A DNA stretch of 64,000 bases from Caulifigura coniformis (GTDB lineage Bacteria; Planctomycetota; Planctomycetia; Planctomycetales; Planctomycetaceae): positions 3,174,314 to 3,238,313 of the forward strand of contig NZ_CP036271.1 in assembly GCF_007745175.1 (NCBI RefSeq), given 5' to 3'. Shown here one piece after another: positions 8,038-17,833 of the stretch. Every line of letters begins with the position of its first letter. Position 1 is the first letter of the stretch. The notes under the pieces were generated by a model. That model did no database searches. It saw nothing but the letters and a program-made list of their open reading frames with translations, and was not told where the DNA came from. The translations under genes were made by a program, and so were the position numbers.

Positions 8038-9816
8038 CTATTTCCCGGCTTCCGCTGTTCTGGCGGGCGTGTTCGCCGAGATGTCGACGCAGGCCATTTC
8101 GTGATGGTTCCTGACGTAGAGCCTGCCGCGAACGAGAGCGGGCGGATTCCAGGTCTTTTCGCCATCGAGCACGTGGAACTTGCCGAGGACGACGAGCTGA
8201 TCGGGCTGCGGACGGATCAGGACGAGGTCGCCATTCTCCGCCAGTACGATCAGGAGACCGTTGTTGACCAGGAGTTGCCCGTGGCCGAACTGGGCGGCGC
8301 GGGACTTCTTCCATGTCTGCTTGCCGGTGGCCGGATTGATGCAGGTGAGGAAGCCTTCATCGAGGCCGTAGACGTGGCCCTCGATCAGGACGGGGCTGGA
8401 CATCTTGCTTTCGAGGCTCTTGAGGTCCTCCCAGAGTTTCGACGCGGACCATTGTTCTCCGTCCTTCTTGATCTGCAGCAGGCGGGAGCCTTTGCCATAG
8501 CTGGCGGAGATCAGAATCCGGTCGTCCGGGAGGAGGATCGGCTGGGCGACGTTGACGGCGGGGGCATTCTGGAAGAGGTGGAACCAGAGGATGCGGCCGT
8601 CCTCGATGGCGTGGCCCCAGAGTCCGATGCCGTCGTAGTTGAGGATCTGCGGGACGCCGGCGATCGTGACGATGACGGGGGTCGCGTATCCGGCGAGATT
8701 GCGTGCGCCGGTTTGCGGGACGGCGTGGTCGCCGTCGGTCGCCTGCGGGAGATCGCCGGCCTTCTGGAGCTGTGGCTCGGCGACCGCGGGAGGCTGGCCT
8801 TCTTTGGCGGTGATGCCATCTGACTTCCAGACGTCCGTTCCGTCGGCGAGCTGAAGAGCGATGAGCCCGCCGCCATAGAAACCGCCGACGTTGACGATGA
8901 GCCAGTCGTTATGAACGAGGGGGGAGCTGGTGATGCCCCAGGTCTGGTTGGGAACGCCGAAATCGCCAAGGATCTCGCGCGACCAGAGCCTGGAGCCGGT
9001 GGCCAGATCGAGGCATGCGAGGTGGCCCAGAGCGCCGAGGGCGTAGACCTTTCCTTCGTGGATGACGGGCGTGGCGCGCGGGCCGGGGCCGCCCATGGCG
9101 TCAAACTTTCCGGGGGTGGAATAGGTCCAGCGTTCGTTGCCGGTGGCGGCGTCGTAGAGCACGACGACTTCATCGTCGCGACGCTGCTCGATCGTGACCA
9201 GGTGGCTGCCGACGACGACCGGTTGTGCGAAGCCACCGCCGACTTCGTGTTTCCAGAGGACTTCGGGAGGAGTAGCCGACCAGTCTTCCCGGATGGGAGG
9301 GCCGACCACGTAACCGTCGTGGTTCGTGCCTCGGTAGGTCGGCATGTCTTCGGGAGTGATCGGTTCGATCGCCGCTGCCACGACCGGTTGAGACTCGCTC
9401 GACCGGCTCTTCTGGTACTCCTCGAGACGTTCGTCGGCAGTCTTCTGCCAGCGCCATTCGAAGGCGAGCCAGGAGTCACCCGTCCAACTCCAGCTGCGAA
9501 TCATGGAGGCCGCGCCGCCGATGGCGACGAGGACGAGCGTGGTGACGGTCCAGACGGTCCGCCGTGAGAAGCGGGAGCAGAGCGTGAGCCACAGCAGGCC
9601 CATGATCGTGACGTAGACGATCATGCCATAGGTGACGAACCGGATGAGCGACCAGCCCATCGGCAGTTCGACAGTGCGGACCACGACCTGTCCGATGGCG
9701 AACAGGATCAGCGTGATGACGACAGCCCGGTTGATGTTGCGGTGGAGCCGAGGATGGCGACGGATCCACGGGAGACCGCCGCCCGGTGCGGGGGCCGTGT
9801 GTTCAGGGGGCGTCAT
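8038..9816 (-). CDS. Membrane-anchored PQQ-like beta-propeller protein
   Basis: 592 residues. Residues about 30-130 hold three membrane segments. The remainder is a PQQ-type (BamB-like) eight-bladed propeller with blade signatures such as VVLYDAATGNERWTYS, KVYALGALGHLACLDLATGS and FLTCINPATGKQTWKK. Typical PQQ dehydrogenase catalytic residues are not evident, so a scaffolding or binding role outside the membrane is more likely than enzyme activity. Planctomycetes encode many such proteins. No functional partner is visible next to it. Confidence 0.88.
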   Translation of the reverse strand: MTPPEHTAPAPGGGLPWIRRHPRLHRNINRAVVITLILFAIGQVVVRTVELPMGWSLIRFVTYGMIVYVTIMGLLWLTLCSRFSRRTVWTVTTLVLVAIGGAASMIRSWSWTGDSWLAFEWRWQKTADERLEEYQKSRSSESQPVVAAAIEPITPEDMPTYRGTNHDGYVVGPPIREDWSATPPEVLWKHEVGGGFAQPVVVGSHLVTIEQRRDDEVVVLYDAATGNERWTYSTPGKFDAMGGPGPRATPVIHEGKVYALGALGHLACLDLATGSRLWSREILGDFGVPNQTWGITSSPLVHNDWLIVNVGGFYGGGLIALQLADGTDVWKSDGITAKEGQPPAVAEPQLQKAGDLPQATDGDHAVPQTGARNLAGYATPVIVTIAGVPQILNYDGIGLWGHAIEDGRILWFHLFQNAPAVNVAQPILLPDDRILISASYGKGSRLLQIKKDGEQWSASKLWEDLKSLESKMSSPVLIEGHVYGLDEGFLTCINPATGKQTWKKSRAAQFGHGQLLVNNGLLIVLAENGDLVLIRPQPDQLVVLGKFHVLDGEKTWNPPALVRGRLYVRNHHEMACVDISANTPARTAEAGK

Positions 9817-9853
9817 GGAATTTCGCTCTCAGGAGAAGTGAGCCCGATTGTAG

Positions 9854-10609
9854 TCAACCCGCGACGGCCGTCAGGCCGGGATCGCCTTCGGGGGCGGCCG
9901 CGAGGGAGCGGTCTTCGTTCTTGACGCCGCCCCTGGCGTTCGGGCGGCGGAGACTGTCGGAGAGCGGCATGTCTTCGAGAGAACGCAGTCCGTAGGCCTC
10001 GAGGAACTGGCGCGTCGTGCCGTAGAGGTAGGGGCGTCCGAGGGAATCGTCCTCGCCGACGATCTTCACGAGCCCGCGTTCCATGAGCTGCTTCAGCATT
10101 TCCGCGGCCGCGACGCCGCGGACGGCCTCAATGTCGGCACGTGTAATCGGCTGGCGGTACGCGACGACCGCCAGTGTTTCGAGGGCCGGTCCCGAGAGCT
10201 TGAGACGTTCCTGGCGATGGTGGACGCGGTCGAGCCAGCGGGCGAAGACCGGACGTGTGAGCATCTGGTAGCCGGCGCCGACCCGTTCGACGCGAAAGGC
10301 CGAGCCATCGGCGTCGTAGGCTTCATTCAGTTCATCGACGACCTGTTTGGCCTCGCCGGCGTCGAGCAGCGCGGCGCATTGTGCGATGCGACGGGCCGAG
10401 AGAGCCCCATCGGCGACGAGCAGGGCGGCTTCGACGCGAGCCTGCCGCGCGGTGCGGCGGCGGGCGAGTTCTGATTCGGAGACGGGCTCGGCGGTGGCCG
10501 TTCCTCGACGCAACTGCCAGAGCGCGAATTCCCTGGCCGACTGCCCGATGGCGTGGTCTGCCAGGCCTCGCCCGGTCGACGACCAGCCCCAATGAGCCGC
10601 TTGCCTCAC
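9854..10609 (-). CDS. scpB: Segregation and condensation protein B
   Basis: 251 residues starting with GTG at 10609. It matches ScpB, the winged-helix kleisin partner of the SMC-ScpA condensin: VEAALLVADGALSARRIAQ, GYQMLTRPVFARWL and the highly conserved LSGPALETLAVVAYRQPITRA segment are all present. About 50 N-terminal residues precede the usual start. The start overlaps the stop of the upstream gene by four bases (GTGA), so translation is probably coupled. ScpA is not next to it, which is unusual because scpA and scpB commonly sit together. Confidence 0.92.
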   Translation of the reverse strand: MRQAAHWGWSSTGRGLADHAIGQSAREFALWQLRRGTATAEPVSESELARRRTARQARVEAALLVADGALSARRIAQCAALLDAGEAKQVVDELNEAYDADGSAFRVERVGAGYQMLTRPVFARWLDRVHHRQERLKLSGPALETLAVVAYRQPITRADIEAVRGVAAAEMLKQLMERGLVKIVGEDDSLGRPYLYGTTRQFLEAYGLRSLEDMPLSDSLRRPNARGGVKNEDRSLAAAPEGDPGLTAVAG

Positions 10610-11379
10610 CGCCGGAACTCCACTCCGGCGGTCTTGGTGACGGAGGATTCCGCCTGCCAGTCGGAGAGTTGCCGCGTCACTTCCGTCACGGCGGCGGCGG
10701 GATCTGCGGCCTCGGCTTCGAATCGGTGGATCGTGCCGGCCTCTCCTGCGGCTTCGACCTGACAGACGAACAGGTACTGGCCGGCCTCCAGCCCCGGTTC
10801 AAGGTGGAAGCGATCGACACCCATGGCTCGCAGTTTTTCGACTCCGGCGGCGAATCCGTCAGGTCGGGCCTGCGAGGGGGCAGGCGTCGTGTGCTCCGCC
10901 GTCGTTACCGAGGGACGCGACTTGAACGGTTCTGTGGCGACCATCGGCTCGATGGCCTCGGGTTCCTTCGGCGACTGACCGAACCGGCTCCGCGGCGGAT
11001 TCTTGAAAAAGTCGTCAGGCTCTTCGTCGAGGTCGGATCCGAAGCTGTCGTCAGCGGGTTTGGACTTGTTCCCGCGCGCCAGAGAAGACCGGGACCTGGC
11101 GGATTTCGGCTTACCGCCGAATTCGTCAGCTTCATCTTCGAGACCGCCGACTTCATCCCAGGGGGCTGCTTCGGGATCGCTGTCGCGGCCGAGTTTGGAA
11201 GAGCCGCGTTTCGATCGCGCGCGGGGAGTGAAGCCGTCTTCGCCGAATTCGTCGTCACCGTGCGACGAGGCGGGGGAGAGCATCTCCTGCAACTTCGGCA
11301 CTCCGACGACGCCGACGAGGGCGACGGCGGTGAGCGGAACCGAAAGCAGTAACGCGACGAATGAGCCGCCTGAACCCAT
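10606..11379 (-). CDS. Membrane-anchored protein of unknown function, coupled to scpB
   Basis: 257 residues. An N-terminal hydrophobic helix (FVALLLSVPLTAVALVGVVGV) is followed by a long acidic, Ser/Lys-rich disordered stretch (about residues 40-165) and a C-terminal folded part of about 80 residues (GVDRFHLEPGLEAGQYLFVCQ, then VTRQLSDW). I do not recognise the family. It is the first gene of a two-gene unit with scpB, overlapping it by four bases. Confidence 0.75.
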   Translation of the reverse strand: MGSGGSFVALLLSVPLTAVALVGVVGVPKLQEMLSPASSHGDDEFGEDGFTPRARSKRGSSKLGRDSDPEAAPWDEVGGLEDEADEFGGKPKSARSRSSLARGNKSKPADDSFGSDLDEEPDDFFKNPPRSRFGQSPKEPEAIEPMVATEPFKSRPSVTTAEHTTPAPSQARPDGFAAGVEKLRAMGVDRFHLEPGLEAGQYLFVCQVEAAGEAGTIHRFEAEAADPAAAVTEVTRQLSDWQAESSVTKTAGVEFRR

Positions 11380-11707
11380 GGTGAACGCCTCCCTGCGAGT
11401 CGACAGGGCAAACCAGGGCGGGGCAGCTGTTGTTCAGCCCCGCACCGTCTGCCGTCATCGCGTCGAGACTGTTTCCATCAGACTCGCCACGATGACCGGC
11501 AGTTTCTACCGGAGAACTGCGGGATGACACAATCGCAGTTGCGGTCGGCGGGCGACCAGGGCTTCGAACTCGATCGATGAGGCAGGATGGGGGGATTGGC
11601 GGAAGACGCGGCGGGGGAATTTCGGACTCTCGCGAGCCCGACCCGGGCGGAGTAGGCTGGGCGGTCCATGCCCATGGCCTGTGATGTTTACCCCCGGAGA
11701 GAAATCG
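11380..11707. other. Intergenic region between divergent genes
   Basis: About 330 bp between two divergent starts. It must hold both promoters. An open frame crosses it on the minus strand but shows no protein-like composition. No hairpin or repeat stands out. Confidence 0.5.
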
Positions 11708-12835
11708 ATGCTTCGACGCCGCGGATTTTTCCTGTCTGGATTGAGCCTCGTTCTTCTGGCGCTCGCGGGGGCTGTCCCCTGTCTGGCCGCCGAAGAGTTG
11801 AAATCGACGGAGCAGGAAGGGGTGCGGTGGTACGACATCCGCCAGCTGGGAGTTGAAGGGCAGGGGTGGACGGACACGACCTCGCCGTACGACCGCTTGC
11901 CAGCCCGAGCGAAAGGAGTCGTTCGCGACGCGGTGTGGAATCTGAGCCGCGACTCGGCAGGGATGTGTGTCCGTTTCAAGTCGGCCGCTTCGAAGATTCA
12001 CGCCCGCTGGACCCTGACCAAGGCCAATCTGGGGATGCCGCACATGCCGGCGACGGGTGTGAGCGGAGTCGACCTGTATGCCAAAGATCCCAAGGGAACC
12101 TGGCGGTGGGTGGCCTGCGGCAAGCCGGCGGCCAAGACGACGAACATCGTGCTCGCCAGCGGTCTGGCCGCCGGGGAGCACGAGTTCCTGCTGTACCTGC
12201 CGCTGTACAACGGGGTCGAATCGGTGGAAGTCGGCGTTCCGGCCGATTCATCGATCAGCGATGCGCCCGATTATCCGGCCGAGGCGGCCCAGCCGATCGT
12301 GTTCTATGGGACGTCGATCACACACGGGGCGAGCGCCATGCGTCCGGGGATGGTGCACACGGCACTTCTGGGCCGGTGGCTGGGAAGGCCGGTGATCAAC
12401 CTGGGCTTTTCCGGGAACGGGAAGATGGAGCTGGAAGTGGGGCAGTTTCTTGTGGAATTGAAGCCGGCGGTGTTCGTGATCGACTGCTGTCCGAACCTGA
12501 CGGGGCCTGACACAGCCGCCCGGACGAAGCCGCTGGTGGCTCAGTTGCGGGGGGCTCATCCGACGGTTCCGATCCTGCTGGTGGAAGACCGGCGATACAC
12601 CGACGCGTGGATCAACCCGTCGAAGGCGCAGAAGAATGACGAGAACCACGCGGCTCTCAAGAAGTCGTTTGATGAACTGATCGCCGCCGGCGACAAGAAC
12701 CTTTATTACCTGACGGGCGACCAGTTGCTGGGAGACGACACCGAAGGGGCGGTCGATTCTTCGCATCCCACCGACCTGGGCTTCTACCGGCAGGCGGTGG
12801 AATTCGAGAAGGCGCTGCGTCCGATCCTGAAGTGA
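11708..12835 (+). CDS. Secreted SGNH/GDSL hydrolase with GxDLY domain
   Basis: 375 residues from the ATG at 11708, chosen because GGAGAG lies just upstream and a signal peptide (MLRRRGFFLSGLSLVLLALA) follows; a GTG 27 bp upstream is also in frame. Residues about 30-190 form the beta-sandwich that includes the GVDLY motif naming the GxDLY domain. The SGNH domain follows: Ser203 in GTSITHG, the Asn/Gly blocks (NLGFSGNGKME), and Asp350/His353 in DSSHPTD. The family removes acyl groups, often acetyl esters from carbohydrates; that substrate is inferred. It lies upstream of a DUF1080 gene on the same strand. Confidence 0.9.
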   Translation: MLRRRGFFLSGLSLVLLALAGAVPCLAAEELKSTEQEGVRWYDIRQLGVEGQGWTDTTSPYDRLPARAKGVVRDAVWNLSRDSAGMCVRFKSAASKIHARWTLTKANLGMPHMPATGVSGVDLYAKDPKGTWRWVACGKPAAKTTNIVLASGLAAGEHEFLLYLPLYNGVESVEVGVPADSSISDAPDYPAEAAQPIVFYGTSITHGASAMRPGMVHTALLGRWLGRPVINLGFSGNGKMELEVGQFLVELKPAVFVIDCCPNLTGPDTAARTKPLVAQLRGAHPTVPILLVEDRRYTDAWINPSKAQKNDENHAALKKSFDELIAAGDKNLYYLTGDQLLGDDTEGAVDSSHPTDLGFYRQAVEFEKALRPILK

Positions 12836-12848
12836 TGCGATTTGAGGC

Positions 12849-12884
12849 TTGCCACCCTGCGAAGCAGTTTGCGCCGGGTGGCAA
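12849..12884 (+). terminator. Hairpin after the SGNH hydrolase gene
   Basis: A 9-bp stem (TTGCCACCC pairing with GGGTGGCAA) with an 18-base loop lies 14 bp after the stop. There is no T-run, so termination would be partial or factor-dependent. Confidence 0.4.
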
Positions 12885-12928
12885 TCCCTGCGTCCCGAGA
12901 GTGAAGCCTTCTGCCCCTGAGAATTCCG

Positions 12929-13741
12929 ATGATCCAAGCGTTCCGAAATCTGCTGGTTCTGTTCATGGCACTTGGCGGGTCGTGCTCGACTTCGTTGGCT
13001 GCTGAGCCTGAGATTCCACCGGGCTTTCGATCGCTTTTCAACGGCCGGGATCTTGAGGGCTGGGAAGGGATGGCCGGGGACTGGAAGGTTGATGAGGGGG
13101 CTTTGACCGGGACGACGGATGGAACGCTGAAGCACAATCGGTTCATCGTCTGGCGGGGGGGCCCCGTGAAGAATTTTGAACTGCGAATCCAGGTGAAGGT
13201 CACACCGGGTGGGAACAGCGGTCTGCAGTATCGGGGCGTCGAGCGTCCCGATCTTGGGGAGACCGTTGTCACGGGGTACCAGTGCGACGTTGTCGCGAAC
13301 CGGGCCGACTACAATGGCATGCTGTACGAAGAACGGGGCCGGCGGATCCTGGCGCACACCGGCGAGAAGGTGGTCATCGACGCGGAAGGGCAGCCGTGGG
13401 TGGTGGGCGAATTGCCGGTTGAGGAGTTCGCGGCGGGGGAATGGCACGACTACCGGGTGCTGGTGGAGGGGAACCATCACCAGCACTGGATTGACGGGCA
13501 TCAGACGGTCGACGTGATCGACCTCGATGAGAAGGGGCGACGCCTTGAAGGTGTGCTGGGGATGCAGGTGCATGTCGGTCCGGCGATGACGATCCGTTAC
13601 CGGAACATCCTGCTGAAGACACTGCCGGACGATTCGCCGGTGCTGACGGCGAAGGAGGCTCCAGTGCAGACCGATGCGCGGAAAGTCGTCCCGCAGGGGC
13701 AGGACAAACCGAAGGCAGCGGCGAAGAAATCGTCGGATTAG
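12929..13741 (+). CDS. Secreted DUF1080 protein (3-keto-disaccharide hydrolase family), copy 1
   Basis: 270 residues with a signal peptide ending at SLAAEP. The DUF1080 jelly-roll starts at GFRSLFNGRDLEGWEGMAG and continues through NFELRIQVKVTPGGNSGLQYRG, EVQ-like surface strands and IRYRNILLKTLP at its end. The C-terminus is a Lys/Ala/Gln-rich tail. DUF1080 proteins are found in glycoside-cleaving loci and some members hydrolyse 3-keto-glycosides made by Gfo/Idh/MocA oxidoreductases; that activity is not shown here. The neighbouring SGNH hydrolase fits a carbohydrate role. Confidence 0.9.
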   Translation: MIQAFRNLLVLFMALGGSCSTSLAAEPEIPPGFRSLFNGRDLEGWEGMAGDWKVDEGALTGTTDGTLKHNRFIVWRGGPVKNFELRIQVKVTPGGNSGLQYRGVERPDLGETVVTGYQCDVVANRADYNGMLYEERGRRILAHTGEKVVIDAEGQPWVVGELPVEEFAAGEWHDYRVLVEGNHHQHWIDGHQTVDVIDLDEKGRRLEGVLGMQVHVGPAMTIRYRNILLKTLPDDSPVLTAKEAPVQTDARKVVPQGQDKPKAAAKKSSD

Positions 13742-13788
13742 TGCTGCGGGTCGCTATGCTGTGAGCCGTCAAGGAAGGGGGCTGCCCG

Positions 13789-16338
13789 ATGGAGCGTGGG
13801 CTGTCGACGCGGTGCATTGCGCTGGCTGTCATGTTTCTCGTTCTCTGTGGACCGGGTCATTGCACCGCCTGGGGCCAAGGGCGCGGGAGGGAAACGATCG
13901 CCTGGGCCCGGGGGACGGTGCGAGACGAGGTGGGAGCACCGATCGCCGGCGCCAAGGTTTACGCTCGCGCCACGTTCCACGGCGGAATTCGGATGGTGGG
14001 CCTGGTTCGCACGACCACCTCGAATGAGGAGGGGGAGTATGTCATTCACGGCCCGGGCGGATTGTCCCGCTTCTCGGCTTCGCTCGTGGCGTACGTGCCG
14101 GGGCGTCCGCCCGCACTGTCGTGGTTCCACTTTCCTGACACGTATCACTCCGATCCGCTTTTTGATCCCCCTCCACCGCTTCCCCGATGGGCGGACGTCG
14201 ATCTCGTCGTCCCGAGTCGCGGCGGTGCGATTGAGGTCCGGGTTCTGAAAGACGGAAAGCCGTTGCCGAAGGCGAGTGTGGCACTCCGGCTCGAAGGGGC
14301 TGATCCGTCAGATCTCTGGGGACAGGACGCCGAGTCGGAGGAACTCAAGGCCCTGTACGACATCTGCCGGCCGAACGGGCACACGGGCGAGGATGGCACG
14401 GTCAGATTCGAAGGGGTGTCGCCCGGCTTGTACTCCATCCTCGCGATTGAAGGGGGGTGGCGGCGCGGACTCGGTTGGGCGAATCAATTCCAGCAATGGT
14501 TCTTTACTTCAGGAACGCTCAAGGATCCCTGGCAACATATCGCGGTCCACGCCGGCGAGACGTCATCACATCAGCTGTCGGTGTTTTCGCGATTCGGGAT
14601 GGCGACGTTCGACGTCCGGCGCGATGGAAAGCCGTGGATGGATCTCGAGGCGATCACCATGACGGGTGTTCTCCCGAGCGGCGATCATGCGGCTGTTGGA
14701 AGCAAAATTGGCGGGGAGAATTCAGACGTTTATCGCCTGCCCCCCGGGGTGATGCCGATCAGTTTCATCAAGGCCACGCGCACCACGCGTTACCCCAGGA
14801 CGTTTCCGTTCTACTCCGCGGACGGCGTGATCGCGGTCTCGCCCCGTTTGCCGAACTCATTCCCGATTCGATTCGAAGCCCTCGAGAATCACGGCGGCAT
14901 GGTCCGAGTTCGAATTGAGGATGCGGGAGGGGGGCCGCTCACGGGGACGGCGAAGTTCTACGGACGACGAAAAGGGGGACTGGGGTGTGACTCGGGGGTG
15001 CGTGACATCTCCGTCGATGGGACGTTGATTCAGGATTTCGAACCTACCGACGGGATCGTCCAGGGAGATGGACAGGGAGTGTTCCGGCTCGTCCTGGGCG
15101 AGAAGCTTGAACGCATGCCTGTTCCAGAGGAACTCGTCGGCCGCACCGCGATCCTGCCTCAACCCTTCACCGCTGAGAACAACCGGTTGGGAGAGGTGAC
15201 TCTGCGCGAGGAGCGGGTTGGATTTCTCCGCGGTCGCATCAAGCCGCCGATGGGGCAGAAGGTGAGCGATTATCGGGTTCGGATTCGACCAGAGGAGTAT
15301 CAAAAGGGGGCCGGCGTCTATTACGAGCCCACGACGGGCGAGTTTGTCGCCGGGCCGTATCGCGCCGGAAGCACGCTCCTCAACATCTCCAAGGAGCGGA
15401 GCCTTAACCCCTTGCTGTTCAAGAAGGTGGATCTCCGGGCCGGTGAGGTGACGGACGTGGAGATTTCCATCAACGACGATGCGGAGCAGATGGCGCCAGA
15501 TCGTCGGCTGCTCGATGCGAGAGTCTTTCTCGAAGATGGACTGACACCCGCCAGACTGGCCCGTCTCGGCTATTACTCACCAGGTGAGAAGGCCACCCGT
15601 GGGATCTGCATGACCGACACCGGCGGGACTCCGCGCTCGAAGTCCTGGCAGGATTACGACGACAAGGATGTCACCGAGCCTCCGGGAACACCGCAGGACG
15701 AGGTCGCCGTCGCGTGGATTCCCGGCCGCAATGGGGCGGCGATCGTTCCGTTTCCGGAGCGGCTGGACGAACCTTTGGTCATCAAGCTGCCGCCGCCGAT
15801 TGCGGTTTGCGGAAAGGTGATCGTTGAGGGAGAGGGGGAGACGGTCACGAACGGGACGCTGACCGTGCGGGCTCAGTTTGAGGGACTCGGAAGGCTGGAC
15901 GACTGGCTGAGCGTGGAGACGACCGCCGGGGCAGATGGGGCGTTCGAACTGGCGGGGCTGACGCCGGGAAGGTATCGCGTTCAGGCGGCGCTCGATGGGA
16001 TCTGGCTGTCACCGTCGGTAGAGCTCACGGCCAGTGATCAGACTTCCGAATCGATCCGGTTGACGATTCCTCGGCCGGGCGGGCCGGTGCTTGTGAAGGT
16101 TTCGGGGCCAAAGAAGGAATCACCGGCGCAGCTCGTTGTGGATCGTCCTACTGGGCCGCTTCGCGACCGTCTGTGGCCGAGAGTTTTGACGGCCGATGGG
16201 GCGGGGGTGGTGCGTATTCCGGCGCTGGAGGCGGGGAGGCATCGGATCCGCGTCGGGGATGTGGAGAGGGTGGTGGAGGTTCCGCCTCTGGAGGGGGCGA
16301 AAGGGGAGCCGGTGGAAGTGGAGTTGGGGGTGGAGTGA
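13789..16338 (+). CDS. Large secreted protein with carboxypeptidase-regulatory-like repeats
   Basis: 849 residues with a signal peptide (CIALAVMFLVLCGPGHCTAWG). At least three beta-sandwich segments of carboxypeptidase-regulatory type can be seen: GTVRDEVGAPIAGAKVYA near residue 45, GGAIEVRVLKDGKPLPKASV near 145, and CGKVIVEGEGETVTNGTLTV near 675 followed by FELAGLTPGRYRVQAAL. No protease or glycosidase motif is visible. It probably sits at the cell surface or in the periplasm as an adhesin-like or structural protein. Confidence 0.75.
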   Translation: MERGLSTRCIALAVMFLVLCGPGHCTAWGQGRGRETIAWARGTVRDEVGAPIAGAKVYARATFHGGIRMVGLVRTTTSNEEGEYVIHGPGGLSRFSASLVAYVPGRPPALSWFHFPDTYHSDPLFDPPPPLPRWADVDLVVPSRGGAIEVRVLKDGKPLPKASVALRLEGADPSDLWGQDAESEELKALYDICRPNGHTGEDGTVRFEGVSPGLYSILAIEGGWRRGLGWANQFQQWFFTSGTLKDPWQHIAVHAGETSSHQLSVFSRFGMATFDVRRDGKPWMDLEAITMTGVLPSGDHAAVGSKIGGENSDVYRLPPGVMPISFIKATRTTRYPRTFPFYSADGVIAVSPRLPNSFPIRFEALENHGGMVRVRIEDAGGGPLTGTAKFYGRRKGGLGCDSGVRDISVDGTLIQDFEPTDGIVQGDGQGVFRLVLGEKLERMPVPEELVGRTAILPQPFTAENNRLGEVTLREERVGFLRGRIKPPMGQKVSDYRVRIRPEEYQKGAGVYYEPTTGEFVAGPYRAGSTLLNISKERSLNPLLFKKVDLRAGEVTDVEISINDDAEQMAPDRRLLDARVFLEDGLTPARLARLGYYSPGEKATRGICMTDTGGTPRSKSWQDYDDKDVTEPPGTPQDEVAVAWIPGRNGAAIVPFPERLDEPLVIKLPPPIAVCGKVIVEGEGETVTNGTLTVRAQFEGLGRLDDWLSVETTAGADGAFELAGLTPGRYRVQAALDGIWLSPSVELTASDQTSESIRLTIPRPGGPVLVKVSGPKKESPAQLVVDRPTGPLRDRLWPRVLTADGAGVVRIPALEAGRHRIRVGDVERVVEVPPLEGAKGEPVEVELGVE

Positions 16339-16348
16339 GGTGCGGGGG

Positions 16349-16478
16349 GATTTGCTCGCAGATCTGCGAGCGGGTTGCCAGACGGGCATTGCCCGCAGGG
16401 GAGTTCGACTGGCCAGGGGAGTTCAACTGGCAGGGAGGCTCCGCGCCCTGCCAGTCGAACTCCCACAGGCAGCAAATC
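16349..16478. repeat. Nested inverted repeats between convergent genes
   Basis: The 170-bp gap between two convergent stops contains an outer pair (GATTTGCT 16349-16356 with AGCAAATC 16471-16478), a perfect 16-bp palindrome CTCGCAGATCTGCGAG (16355-16370), and an inner 17-bp stem (16419-16435 with 16446-16462). The left arm of the inner stem is partly duplicated at 16401-16413. It could terminate both genes, but no T-run is seen. Confidence 0.7.
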
Positions 16479-16506
16479 TGTCGTCGAGATTTCGTCGTTG
16501 TCCGAG

Positions 16507-17562
16507 TCAGAACTCGCCGGTGGTTTCTGAGCCCGAGATGGAGCCCAGGGCGCCCCAGACGCCGTAGGGGGATCTTCCGGTCACGACGCGGAGGTCCTGC
16601 GACGAGAGATTCCCCGCATCGATGTTTTCGCTGACGAACCGGACGGCGCCGTCGCCCAGCACCACGTGAGCACCCCCGACGTGGCGGCTCTGGACGGGAT
16701 ACTGGCCTGCTTGACGGAAGTCGGATCCGACCGTGCAGGCGGGCGAGTTGGGGGGGAGGATCGTGTTGACGGTGGTGTAGGAGATCATGCCACCTGCCCA
16801 GCGCGAGCCACGGCTGGTGGAGACGAAGTCGGTTCCGAGGAATTCGCCGGTTCCCTTGTTCGCCATCACAAGACAGCTGGCGGGATTGTCGACGACTCCA
16901 TTCCCCTGACCACGGAGGACGCCTCCCAGCGAATCGCGTCCGCCACGGGACGTCGTGAGTTCCCCCATGAGGATCGTGTTGCTGGTGCCGTCCGAGAGGT
17001 CCGCGATTCGCTTTGAGGTCTGGTATCCGAACGGTCCACGGACGAGCTTTCGTGCGTTGTCGAGGCTGACGTACTGCGTGGCCCACCAGGCAGTATCACC
17101 TGACGAGAACCCGTAGTGCACGAGGGTGATGTAGTGCTTGGTGGTGGGAGACGAGGGGCAGACCAGGACGGGGATATCGGAATACCAGGGGCGGTAGGCG
17201 GATCCATCGGGGACGTCGTCGCCGAACGGTTCGAAGTTCACGCCGCCGAATGTCTGGGACGAACTGATCTGGTTATAGAGTGGGCCCTGTTCGAAGTAGG
17301 GAAGGAGCTGGATGTAGCCGCTGGCGCGGGTGATGTTGCTGGCGGTGCCCCCCTGCCGATAGGGGAAGACTCCGTGAGTGTCGTGGTAGTTATGCAGCGC
17401 CAGCCCGAGCTGCTTCATGTTGTTCTTGCACTGTGAGCGTCGGGCGGCTTCGCGGGCCTGCTGCACGGCCGGGAGGAGCAGGGCGATCAGAATCGCGATG
17501 ATCGCGATGACCACCAGCAGTTCGATGAGCGTGAAGCCTCGGCGCGAATGACTCATAGACAT
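16507..17562 (-). CDS. DUF1559 prepilin-like protein (copy 2)
   Basis: 351 residues; a second ATG six bases downstream is equally possible. The prepilin motif ([20 protein letters not shown]) is followed by [20 protein letters not shown], diagnostic of DUF1559, and the C-terminal H-x9-DG motif appears as [12 protein letters not shown] with FVSENIDAG after it. Predicted role: pseudopilin-like protein exported to the envelope. It has no carboxypeptidase-regulatory-like lipoprotein partner next to it, unlike copy 3. Confidence 0.93.
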   Translation of the reverse strand: MSMSHSRRGFTLIELLVVIAIIAILIALLLPAVQQAREAARRSQCKNNMKQLGLALHNYHDTHGVFPYRQGGTASNITRASGYIQLLPYFEQGPLYNQISSSQTFGGVNFEPFGDDVPDGSAYRPWYSDIPVLVCPSSPTTKHYITLVHYGFSSGDTAWWATQYVSLDNARKLVRGPFGYQTSKRIADLSDGTSNTILMGELTTSRGGRDSLGGVLRGQGNGVVDNPASCLVMANKGTGEFLGTDFVSTSRGSRWAGGMISYTTVNTILPPNSPACTVGSDFRQAGQYPVQSRHVGGAHVVLGDGAVRFVSENIDAGNLSSQDLRVVTGRSPYGVWGALGSISGSETTGEF

Positions 17563-17833
17563 CGGCTCCTCTCAAATTCAGACACGTTGTCGAATGATGG
17601 GTCGCCGAGCGCTGGCTGAAAAAAAATAGATCAAGAGATACAGCTCCGTGCACGAATTATGCCGGGGCAGGGGGCGGCGACGGCCGGGCCGTGTGCCGAT
17701 TGACGGAACCCTGATCAATCGAGGGGAATTCCGTCCCCAAGGGGGGACCTCTTGGGATGGTTTTCGCCGTCTGCCTGGCAGAGCTGCCCGTTTCGTTGGC
17801 AGCAGGCGACGGGGGGGGCAGGAAGGTCGCGCT

